A DNA stretch of 28,443 bases from Parcubacteria group bacterium GW2011_GWD2_43_10 (GTDB taxonomy: Bacteria; Patescibacteriota; Patescibacteriia; Veblenbacterales; UBA10138), in the NCBI GenBank assembly GCA_000995845.1, contig LCEZ01000002.1:1-28443 (forward strand). Direction: 5' to 3'. The first letter of the stretch is position 1. Every line of letters begins with the position of its first letter. The position numbers were made by a program, and so were the translations under genes. Positions 1 to 6,056 of this stretch are shown piece by piece. Below the pieces are notes generated by a model. It made no database searches. It was given only the letters and a program-made list of their open reading frames with translations, and was not told where the DNA came from.

Positions 1-536
1 TTAAAAGCTGACTGGCGATAACCAAAACCACACTCCTCGCGGTTTAAGAGAATTAATTTATCATCCCGACAAACCGTTACGCTCTCAACCCAGTCGCCTA
101 TAAAACCTTTTGGTACCTGCGGCACACCAGCATTGCCAAAAATCGCCCCGCCAATTGTACCGGGCACAGCCACCAGAGGTTCAAATCCACTCAACCCTTT
201 ATTAACAGTTTGTTGCACTAAAAATCCTAAATTAACTCCAGCTTCCGCTGTCACACGCTCACCTTCAATTTTCCATTGGTTATTCCTAACTAATACAACC
301 AAGCCATTATAACCCTTGTCTGCCACCAAAACATTAGACGCTCCACCTAAAATAAGCAAAGGCAGTTTAAATTCATTCGCTACTTGCACAGCCTTGATTA
401 ACTGCTCGCTGGTTTTAGCTTCAAATAAAAACTTGGCCGGGCCGCCAATTTTAAAATTAGTATAAGGCGCCAGTTTTACTCTGGTTTGGACTGTTTCACC
501 TAAATTCTCTTTTAATTGTGCCAAAGTCACGGCCAT
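1..536 (-). CDS. murB: UDP-N-acetylenolpyruvoylglucosamine reductase MurB, 3' end beyond the window
   Basis: MurB is a cytoplasmic FAD enzyme that reduces UDP-GlcNAc-enolpyruvate to UDP-MurNAc, the step after MurA. Translating from the ATG whose first base is 536 gives 178 codons up to the window edge. Visible family motifs are TNFKIGGPAKF and GGASNVLVADKGYNG (FAD-binding N-terminal domain), VPGTIGGAIFGNAG, and YRQSAF near the edge, which is the start of the MurB C-terminal part. The rest of the protein lies outside the window. It runs in the same direction as murC and completes the mraY-murD-ftsW-murG-murC-murB order of a dcw cluster, but it is separated from murC by the opposite-strand block at 541-2402. 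Upstream of the start there is only a weak purine stretch (aagaag), so I cannot point to a strong ribosome site. Confidence 0.95.
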   Translation of the reverse strand, partial: MAVTLAQLKENLGETVQTRVKLAPYTNFKIGGPAKFLFEAKTSEQLIKAVQVANEFKLPLLILGGASNVLVADKGYNGLVVLVRNNQWKIEGERVTAEAGVNLGFLVQQTVNKGLSGFEPLVAVPGTIGGAIFGNAGVPQVPKGFIGDWVESVTVCRDDKLILLNREECGFGYRQSAF

Positions 537-589
537 ATACTTCTTAAGACTAAGCTAACATACCAGAAACTAGCAACTATAACTACCAG

Positions 590-679
590 GTGGAACATTA
601 TATAATTAAGTGATTATTTCACCTTATATTAGCCAAAATAATAATTAAATTGGCTAAGATTAGCTAAGTAGTGTTCCAC
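590..679. repeat. Nested inverted repeats upstream of murB
   Basis: GTGGAACA (590-597) and TGTTCCAC (672-679) are exact inverted copies, and pairing extends inward to 601/668 if G-U pairs are allowed. Nested inside is a second exact pair, TTAGCCAA (629-636) with TTGGCTAA (650-657). The element lies between the murB start and the plus-strand promoter at 685. It could be an operator, a cruciform, or part of the murB 5' leader. Nothing in the sequence decides between these. I saw no protein-coding signal from 541 to 684. Confidence 0.55.
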
Positions 680-684
680 AACCC

Positions 685-713
685 TTGACAAAATCCTCAA
701 CTTGATATATATT
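685..713 (+). promoter_or_regulatory. Sigma70-type promoter of the small-gene island
   Basis: The -35 box TTGACA (685-690) is a perfect consensus. After exactly 17 bases comes the -10 box TATATT (708-713). Transcription would begin near 719-722, directly before the structured leader and the small genes at 915, 1400 and 1881. This is one of the best-matching promoters in the window. Confidence 0.8.
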
Positions 714-719
714 AACCTG

Positions 720-886
720 TTATTTAAAAATCAATCACCCATCGGACCAGCCTGTAGTGCTTGCGGGCAAATCCATAAATAGGGGTGTTTATCTAGGTAT
801 CAGAACCAAGCACGAATCCAGTCTGCAGTTGAATAAGCAAGTTACGGACGTACGCTAAAATCTGGTATCTGGATAAGCACCTTTTT
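720..886 (+). ncRNA. Structured leader or small RNA ending in a long hairpin and U-tract
   Basis: Bases 784-804 pair without a gap with 861-881: 21 consecutive pairs, four of them G-U (788/877, 794/871, 797/868, 800/865). Those wobbles pair only in plus-strand RNA, so they point to plus-strand transcription. Five T residues follow (882-886), giving a terminator-like end. A 6-bp hairpin lies upstream (GCCTGT 750-755 with GCGGGC 763-768). CACCC at 736-740 can pair with GGGTG at 783-787, which would compete with the foot of the long hairpin, so an attenuator is possible. The promoter at 685 sits just upstream and a 57-codon gene starts at 915. I could not match it to tmRNA, SRP RNA, RNase P RNA or a riboswitch class I know. 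A free RNA of about 170 nt is the alternative to a cis-acting leader. Confidence 0.6.
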
Positions 887-914
887 AAAAAAACAAAAAT
901 AATGAGGAGTAAAA

Positions 915-1088
915 ATGTTGAACTATAGAAAAATACCCTACACCGCTCTTTTACTTACGGGGATTGCATGTTTATTAATATTAGTTGACATTATATATAA
1001 TATTGATTTATTGATAAAAATTGCAAATTCCCTATTTATAGTCTCTAATACCATATTTATTTTCTATTTTTTCTTTGTAAGAAAATAA
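915..1088 (+). CDS. Small hydrophobic membrane protein of unknown function (57 aa)
   Basis: ATG at 915 is preceded by a strong Shine-Dalgarno sequence (gaggag, 904-909) at good spacing, which is the main reason to accept so short a gene. The 57-residue product begins MLNYRKIPYTALLLTGIACL and has two hydrophobic stretches (about residues 9-28 and 38-54) with a short loop between, then ends in basic VRK. That predicts a two-pass membrane peptide. The segment is very AT-rich: two 60-base lines counted by hand are 17 and 22% GC. It is the first gene after the promoter at 685 and the structured leader. Function is unknown. A small toxin-like or regulatory membrane peptide is possible, but nothing proves it. 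Confidence 0.6.
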   Translation: MLNYRKIPYTALLLTGIACLLILVDIIYNIDLLIKIANSLFIVSNTIFIFYFFFVRK

Positions 1089-1096
1089 TCAAAATT

Positions 1097-1159
1097 GAGG
1101 GGGTATAAAAATATTATCCCCCTCCCGCTCCAAACCCGAAACCAATTGGTTGTGGGTTT
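1097..1159 (+). other. Two intergenic hairpins after the 57-aa gene
   Basis: GAGGGGG (1097-1103) pairs with CCCCCTC (1118-1124) across a 14-base AT loop, starting 8 bases after the stop codon. AAACCC (1132-1137) pairs with GGGTTT (1154-1159), and inside it AACC (1140-1143) pairs with GGTT (1148-1151) around an AATT loop. Neither is followed by a T-tract, so they are not ordinary intrinsic terminators. They may be mRNA processing or stability structures, or part of the larger RNA that follows. Confidence 0.5.
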
Positions 1160-1184
1160 AGAAAGGGAATGTACTTTAACAAAC

Positions 1185-1370
1185 ATTTGTTTCTATAAAT
1201 AAGGAGGGGAGACCCCGAAGTAGTCCGCCCAGGCGGACACTACAGGGCAAGAGTAATTAACTTCCAGTCTATAGCTGGTGACAACTGGCTTTAAACTGAG
1301 AATTAATTATTGAGCCATCGCCTTCGGGCAAAGGTGGCTCACATTCTCCTCCAGATTTATAGAAACAAAT
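1185..1370 (+). ncRNA. Candidate structured RNA: long closing helix with three enclosed hairpins
   Basis: Bases 1185-1200 and 1355-1370 form a perfect 16-bp helix. After a 2x2 internal loop, 1203-1211 pairs with 1344-1352 for nine more pairs, two of them G-U. The closed region folds into three arms. Arm A is at 1213-1247, with a GTCCGC/GCGGAC hairpin (1223-1228 with 1233-1238) and an outer CCC/GGG pairing. Arm B joins 1252-1260 to 1303-1311 (9 bp) and encloses CCAGT/ACTGG (1264-1268, 1284-1288). Arm C is at 1312-1340: GAGCCA/TGGCTC outside, and GCC/GGC capped by a TTCG tetraloop inside. This is a four-way-junction layout of about 186 nt with no open reading frame of note. A Shine-Dalgarno-like AAGGAGG (1201-1207) is buried in the helix opposite CCTCC (1348-1352). 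I do not recognise the class. It could be a leader for the gene at 1400 or an independent RNA. Confidence 0.65.
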
Positions 1371-1399
1371 TATAAACAAAAAAATATAGGAGATCAAAA

Positions 1400-1735
1400 T
1401 TGGAAAACTCTAAAAAATTTCACCCAACAATATTATTCTTTTTGAGTGGATTACTATTCTTCTTAATCTATATCTTAAAAATGATATCCTTCGGAAATCT
1501 AACATTAAAGGAAATAAATTCAATGCAGCTCGGTATTGCTTATAATGCTTTGCTCTTTTCTACTATCTTATTCATAATTGCAGTATTCTTCCTAATCTGG
1601 GAAGTTGTTACAAACCGAAAAACTATAATAGGATTAATAATCTTATTATTGGCTTCCCTAGGTTATATCGCATTTTTACAAGGCTTTGATATGGCGAGCT
1701 TCACCAATAGAATTTTCTTCCCCAACTTTCAATAA
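1400..1735 (+). CDS. Predicted three-pass membrane protein, function unknown (111 aa)
   Basis: The frame opens with TTG at 1400, seven bases after ggaga (1389-1393), so this start is favoured. The next in-frame Met (residue 28) would remove the first membrane span. The product has three hydrophobic segments at about residues 9-31, 44-68 and 75-95, with charged residues KMI..KEIN and TNRKT in the connecting loops and a short polar tail ending FFPNFQ. One line counted by hand is 27% GC, well below the mur genes. It lies between two structured intergenic RNA segments in the same orientation as the 57-aa and lipoprotein genes, so all three are probably read from the promoter at 685. I recognise no family. 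Confidence 0.7.
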   Translation: MENSKKFHPTILFFLSGLLFFLIYILKMISFGNLTLKEINSMQLGIAYNALLFSTILFIIAVFFLIWEVVTNRKTIIGLIILLLASLGYIAFLQGFDMASFTNRIFFPNFQ

Positions 1736-1758
1736 CACTCTAAAAAACACTCCTACCA

Positions 1759-1836
1759 AGCCCAACTTTACCAAAAAATTATAAAAGTTGGGCTCCTTCC
1801 CAGGAACATCAATCTGAGATTGGTGATTCTAGGAAG
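1759..1836 (+). promoter_or_regulatory. Tandem hairpins between the 111-aa and lipoprotein genes
   Basis: Hairpin 1 is an exact 11-bp stem (1759-1769 with 1784-1794). Hairpin 2 pairs 1796-1814 with 1818-1836 around a TGA loop: 17 of 19 positions pair, two of them G-U (1804/1828, 1809/1823), with two mismatches (1801/1831, 1806/1826). No T-run follows hairpin 1 and only an A-rich stretch follows hairpin 2, so they do not look like terminators. They precede the lipoprotein gene as the other structured segments precede their genes. Confidence 0.5.
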
Positions 1837-1880
1837 AAATTAACAAAAAATATAAATAAACAACAAAAAGAGGTAATTAA

Positions 1881-2360
1881 ATGAAAAATTTAACATTAAA
1901 AATGTTACTAATAGTATTATCTGGGATACTATTGATTGGCTGCGGCCAAACGAATTATGTAATTAACCCGATATGTACTCCGGACATATCAGGCGACGCT
2001 AAATGTCTATTAGTGCCGCTACAGGATACAAGAGATGGGTTGGATATCTATTTAGATATCCAGAATGTAGAAGATGGCACAGTGAAAACTGTATCCATCA
2101 ATGGTATCAAGATCAAGGATTTTGCTGGAGGAGAAAGATTAAATATGAGATTTACAAACCTTATATACAAACTAGCTGAAATCCGCGACCGGAGAATATA
2201 TGATTACCGTTATAATGCCCGCCAATTCATATTTCAAGTCAGAGTCATAATACAGATTGACCTGATCAGCGGAAAATCTCATAACAAAAGACATTGGTCA
2301 AAGGACTATTGGCTAGACGATGAAGGACTAGGCAATTCAACCTTAAAACTAGAATTCTAA
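1881..2360 (+). CDS. Predicted lipoprotein of unknown function (159 aa)
   Basis: ATG at 1881 follows agaggt (1869-1874). The N-terminus MKNLTLKMLLIVLSGILLIG is a lipoprotein signal sequence with the lipobox LLIG before Cys21, so the mature protein should be lipid-anchored on the outer face of the membrane. The remaining ~138 residues are soluble and mixed alpha/beta in character, with two further Cys (32 and 42) and a basic middle (EIRDRRIYDYRYNARQ). I recognise no domain. It is the last of three small genes on this strand and is followed five bases after its stop by a strong terminator. Its GC (35% in one line counted by hand) is closer to that of the flanking genes than that of its two small neighbours. 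Confidence 0.8.
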   Translation: MKNLTLKMLLIVLSGILLIGCGQTNYVINPICTPDISGDAKCLLVPLQDTRDGLDIYLDIQNVEDGTVKTVSINGIKIKDFAGGERLNMRFTNLIYKLAEIRDRRIYDYRYNARQFIFQVRVIIQIDLISGKSHNKRHWSKDYWLDDEGLGNSTLKLEF

Positions 2361-2365
2361 ATCCA

Positions 2366-2398
2366 AAAAAGCTGTGATATGAAATATCACAGCTTTTT
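2366..2398. terminator. Bidirectional intrinsic terminator
   Basis: A perfect 15-bp stem (2366-2380 with 2384-2398) around a GAA loop, with A-tract and T-tract forming its two ends. On the plus strand it ends the lipoprotein transcript; on the minus strand it lies 18 bases beyond the murC stop and would end the dcw transcript before murB. If it works on the minus strand, murB needs its own promoter. Confidence 0.9.
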
Positions 2399-2416
2399 CC
2401 TTTTATAAATTAATCC

Positions 2417-3826
2417 CTAAAACTCACTACCGGAAAGTAATCCGAATTTTTCTATGAGCTTATCCCCTACTTGCCACACATCCCCTGCCCCCATGGTCAG
2501 TACTAAATTGTTACGATTGGTAGTTTCCATTAAATAATTAACTGCCTCCGAAATTGTCGGTTTATAAATAACATTAGTGTGATTCTTTTTTATCTCCTCA
2601 ACTAATTGTACTGAGGTAACCTCGCCGGTTTTTTCGCGAGCTGAAGTATAAGTATCCAAGACAATCACTTCATCAGTCTCCGCAAAACTCTTGCCAAAAT
2701 CCGCTAGTAGAGCCTGAGTACGGCTAAAAGTATGGGGCTGAAAAACACAACGGATATTCTTATAAGGGTAAAAAGCTCTAGCCGCTTTCAGGGTAGCTTT
2801 AATTTCACCAGGGTGATGAGCATAATCATCTACCACAGTAATACCGTTAGTTAATTTTCCTTTATTTTCAAAACGCCGGGCTGTGCCTTCAAATGAAGCT
2901 AGGCCTGTTCTAATTGCTTCCAAATCAACTCCCAAACGCCGGGCGCAAGCAATCACTGCTAAAGCATTGGCCACATTATGAGAGCCGACTAATTTAAGCC
3001 AAAATTCACCCAAATATTCCTCACCGTCAGTTGCTGAAAAATGCCAACGCCCCTCATCCAGCCACATGCGCACCATTTGCAAACGGCCGTCAGTCAAGCC
3101 GTAAGTTAAAATTTGCTCTGGGCTTAATCCTGCTTTGTCAACCGCTTCTTTAACATTATCAGAATCATAACAAGCCACCACAAACCCGTCGGTTGGAATT
3201 TTTTTTAAAAAAGTAACAAACGTAGCAAAATAATCATCGGCTGATGGAAAAAAATCAGGGTGATCCCAATCTATGCTAGTTAAAATCACACTTTGGGGCG
3301 AGAAATATTGCAACTTATTTTGGTATTCATCCGCTTCAAAAACCAGCAATTCACCACTGCCAACCAAAGCATTACCACCAAACTGCGGCACAGCCGAACC
3401 AACTATAGCTGACGGGGAAAGATTGGCCTGTTTTAAAACATGGGCTAGCATGGCGGAAATTGTGGTTTTACCATGACTGCCACATACGGCCACTGATTTG
3501 TATTCCCCGGCCAGCTCACCTAAGGCCTCAGCATAACTTAAAACTGGTATTTTTTTTTCTTTAGCTGCTTTAACCTCCACCTGATCATCACTATAAGCAC
3601 TGGAACGAATAACTAAATCTATTGGCCTATCCAAATGCTTGGCCGAAAAACCAACCTCGCACTCTATGCCCGCCGCTGCCAAAACCTTATCTGTAAAAAA
3701 ATGTTCCTCAGTATCACTCCCCCACACCTGAACGCCACGGCTTTTCAATAATTGGGCTAAGGCTGTCATGCCGACGCCCTTCAACCCAATAAAATATATT
3801 CTTTTTGCTTGATTAAATTTGCTCAT
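2417..3826 (-). CDS. murC: UDP-N-acetylmuramate--L-alanine ligase MurC
   Basis: MurC adds L-alanine to UDP-MurNAc using ATP, the first peptide step of peptidoglycan precursor synthesis in the cytoplasm. The 469-residue length is normal. The N-terminal Rossmann-like UDP-binding domain starts RIYFIGLKGVGMTALA. The ATP P-loop is GSHGKTT at residues 116-122 (the usual form is GTHGKTT). SIDWDHPDFF stands where most MurC have an NxDxDH-type metal site, and FQPHTFSRT marks the C-terminal ligase domain. Its start overlaps the end of murG by 14 bases, so the two are probably translationally coupled. A minus-strand terminator lies just past its stop. Confidence 0.97.
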   Translation of the reverse strand: MSKFNQAKRIYFIGLKGVGMTALAQLLKSRGVQVWGSDTEEHFFTDKVLAAAGIECEVGFSAKHLDRPIDLVIRSSAYSDDQVEVKAAKEKKIPVLSYAEALGELAGEYKSVAVCGSHGKTTISAMLAHVLKQANLSPSAIVGSAVPQFGGNALVGSGELLVFEADEYQNKLQYFSPQSVILTSIDWDHPDFFPSADDYFATFVTFLKKIPTDGFVVACYDSDNVKEAVDKAGLSPEQILTYGLTDGRLQMVRMWLDEGRWHFSATDGEEYLGEFWLKLVGSHNVANALAVIACARRLGVDLEAIRTGLASFEGTARRFENKGKLTNGITVVDDYAHHPGEIKATLKAARAFYPYKNIRCVFQPHTFSRTQALLADFGKSFAETDEVIVLDTYTSAREKTGEVTSVQLVEEIKKNHTNVIYKPTISEAVNYLMETTNRNNLVLTMGAGDVWQVGDKLIEKFGLLSGSEF

Positions 3827-4892
3827 GATTTTTATAAATTTCTGCTGTTACCAAATCTGCGACCCGTCCGGCTGCGCCTGGGGGTAATAACTGCTTTAAT
3901 TGTTTACCGAGATTATTCCTTTGCTCATTATCCCCCAATAACTCGCTTACCGTAGCAAGTAGCCTGCCGGGAGTCAATTCCTCCTGAGGTATCAAAATAA
4001 CACCACCACTCTTGGCAAAATAATCAGCATTATCTTGCTGGTGACTATCAGGTATTGGCACAACCACCGCTGGTTTACTAAGTGCGCTTAACTCAGTTAG
4101 AACCCCCATACCAGCGCGGGTAATTACCAAATCAGCTGCCACTAAAACAGTAACGCTTTCATTAGTAGAAGAAATCGCCAAGTAACCTGGTAAATCAACT
4201 TCCTGATATTTCTTATTAGGCCCAGTTAGGTGAATTACTTGGGCTATATTAACCAATCCTTGTTTGATATTTGCCACTAGCTCATTTATAGCTTGGGCGC
4301 CAGTGCCACCGCCAATAATCAATATAGTAGCCCTAGCTGGATCTAGACCTAATTTTTTTCTGGCAGTTTCCTTGTCAGGTACTTGCTCAAAAACTGATCT
4401 CACCGGATTACCAGTAACTACCACTTTGCCACTAGGAAAATCTTTCACCGACTCTGATAAAACCACGGTAATTACCTTGGCCACGGGTTTTAGTAAACGA
4501 TTAGCCAAACCCAACTTAACATCTTGCTGGTGAATAAAAACCGGCACGCCATAAAAATAAGCCGCCCAGCCAACGGGTACGGCCACATAAGATCCGGCTG
4601 TCAATAAGCAATCAGGCTTGCTTTGGCCAAAACGCCAAAGTGATTCCATAAAGCCAGATAAAATACGCGCCAGGTCAAAAAAATTTTCCAGACTTAAATA
4701 ACGCCGCAATTTCCCGCCGCTAATAACTTTAAAACTTATTCCCTGAGCTTCAATCAGCTCTCTTTCTGGCCCTGTTTCCGTACCCCACCATTCAACACGT
4801 ATACTAGGTTGACGCAATTTTAATTGCTCAACCACAGCTAATAAGGGTGTCACAGATCCTAAGGTACCACCGCCGACACAAAGTACTTTCAT
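3813..4892 (-). CDS. murG: Lipid II synthase MurG (GT28 GlcNAc transferase)
   Basis: MurG moves GlcNAc from UDP-GlcNAc to lipid I at the inner face of the membrane, making lipid II. The protein is 359 residues, a normal length. The N-terminal loop is GGGTLGSVTP (residues 7-16) where most MurG have GGTGGHxxP, so the conserved His is Ser here and one Gly is Leu. The C-terminal donor domain keeps GMGVLTELSAL, with the conserved Glu, and HQQDNA. It sits five bases after ftsW and overlaps murC by 14 bases, as in dcw clusters. The changed G-loop is, as far as I recall, shared by other CPR MurG proteins, so it is probably lineage-typical rather than a loss of function. Confidence 0.95.
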   Translation of the reverse strand: MKVLCVGGGTLGSVTPLLAVVEQLKLRQPSIRVEWWGTETGPERELIEAQGISFKVISGGKLRRYLSLENFFDLARILSGFMESLWRFGQSKPDCLLTAGSYVAVPVGWAAYFYGVPVFIHQQDVKLGLANRLLKPVAKVITVVLSESVKDFPSGKVVVTGNPVRSVFEQVPDKETARKKLGLDPARATILIIGGGTGAQAINELVANIKQGLVNIAQVIHLTGPNKKYQEVDLPGYLAISSTNESVTVLVAADLVITRAGMGVLTELSALSKPAVVVPIPDSHQQDNADYFAKSGGVILIPQEELTPGRLLATVSELLGDNEQRNNLGKQLKQLLPPGAAGRVADLVTAEIYKNHEQI

Positions 4893-4897
4893 ATTAT

Positions 4898-6034
4898 TTA
4901 AGAAGTTTTAACCTGCCTGGACATATTAGTCAAAATACCAACCGCGGCTAGAGCTGTGGCTAAAGCAGTACCACCAGCTGATACAAAAGGCAAGGGTACA
5001 CCAGTTAAAGGCAACATCCCTAACATTGAAGCGATATTAATGCTCATTTGCCAGCCCAACCAGCCGATGATGCCTGCCCCTAAAATTTTACCAAACATGT
5101 CCGGCGCATATCTTACAATTCGAAAAACGCGCACAAACCAAGCTGCTACCACTAGTATAAAAAGGGTGGTAAAAACAAAACCCATTTCCTCAGCAATAAT
5201 AGCAAAAATTGAATCACCCGTAACCTCAGGTAAATACAAATGTTTTTGCCGAGAATAACCTAAACCTAAACCAAATAAACCACCCGAACCCACCGCTAAT
5301 AAAGCTTGATTAACATGGTAGCCAATGCCCTGCGGATCTAATTCTGGATGCAAAAAAACTGTTAACCGGGCAGCTCGATAAGGCGCTATTTTTATCAGCA
5401 ACCACATTAAAGCCCCACCCACTCCCGCTAAAGTCAGTATATGGCCAAAGCGCGCACCCGCCACAAAAAAAGCCAAAACCGAACTAACCACAATAACTGT
5501 GGTTGTGCCAAAATCAGGTTGCAAAATAACCAAACCTATAACTATAACGGCGGTTAAAGCAAATGGTATTAGACCTGCTTTAAAATCCCTGACTAACTCA
5601 CCTTTACTTTCCAGCCAGGCGGCTAAATATATCAAAAAAGCTAGTTTAACAAATTCGCTGGGCTGCACTACAAATGAACCAAAATGCAACCAGCGCCGGG
5701 CCCCACCATATGAAAAACCAATCCCGGGCAAAAAAACTGCCACTAAAACTACCACGCAAAAAATAATTGCCGGGATAGCTAAAGCCTTAAGTTTTTGATA
5801 AGGCCAAATACTAAAAAAATAAAATAAAACGACCCCGGGAACAATGCCGTAGATTAATTGATGTTTGATAAAATAATAACTGTCACCAAAGCGTTGAAAA
5901 CCAACAACCGAAGAGGCTGAAGATAAAAATAATAACCCCAACGCCAACAAAATTACAGTTAAGCCAATAAAGGCATAATCTGGCCGCGTCGCGTGATAAT
6001 TATTAGGTGATGATAATCTTTTAAAAACTCCCAT
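4898..6034 (-). CDS. ftsW: SEDS-family peptidoglycan glycosyltransferase FtsW
   Basis: SEDS proteins polymerise lipid II into glycan strands in the membrane, FtsW at the division site. The 378-residue protein is almost entirely hydrophobic (about 10 membrane spans) after a short cytoplasmic start. Family signatures include the Pro/Gly-rich GIGFSYGGARRWL segment, QPSEFVKLAFLIYLAAWL, LQPDFGTTTVIV, and the C-terminal PLTGVPLPFVSAGGTA. Position between murD and murG favours FtsW over RodA. It starts 22 bases after the murD stop and ends five bases before the murG start. An FtsI partner is not in the window. Confidence 0.95.
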   Translation of the reverse strand: MGVFKRLSSPNNYHATRPDYAFIGLTVILLALGLLFLSSASSVVGFQRFGDSYYFIKHQLIYGIVPGVVLFYFFSIWPYQKLKALAIPAIIFCVVVLVAVFLPGIGFSYGGARRWLHFGSFVVQPSEFVKLAFLIYLAAWLESKGELVRDFKAGLIPFALTAVIVIGLVILQPDFGTTTVIVVSSVLAFFVAGARFGHILTLAGVGGALMWLLIKIAPYRAARLTVFLHPELDPQGIGYHVNQALLAVGSGGLFGLGLGYSRQKHLYLPEVTGDSIFAIIAEEMGFVFTTLFILVVAAWFVRVFRIVRYAPDMFGKILGAGIIGWLGWQMSINIASMLGMLPLTGVPLPFVSAGGTALATALAAVGILTNMSRQVKTS

Positions 6035-6056
6035 ACGCTCTATGGCTAATCTAGTA

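Noticed and set aside
590..679. A miniature transposon (MITE) with terminal inverted repeats
   Set aside because: The 8-bp outer arms are flanked by no target-site duplication that I can see, and no second copy occurs in the window.
720..886. Identification of the leader RNA as tmRNA, SRP RNA, RNase P RNA or 6S RNA
   Set aside because: None of the conserved blocks that I know for tmRNA, SRP or RNase P RNA are present. The size and long hairpin vaguely recall 6S RNA, but 6S is recognised by a central bubble and expression pattern that cannot be judged here.
1097..1124. Intrinsic terminator after the 57-aa gene
   Set aside because: The 7-bp G/C stem is strong but is followed by CCGCTCC, not a T-tract.
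4956..5798. Plus-strand open frames opposite ftsW
   Set aside because: They mirror the hydrophobic codons of ftsW, lack start signals, and have no recognisable product. The same applies to the open frames opposite murC, murG, murD, pilB, pilC and murA.
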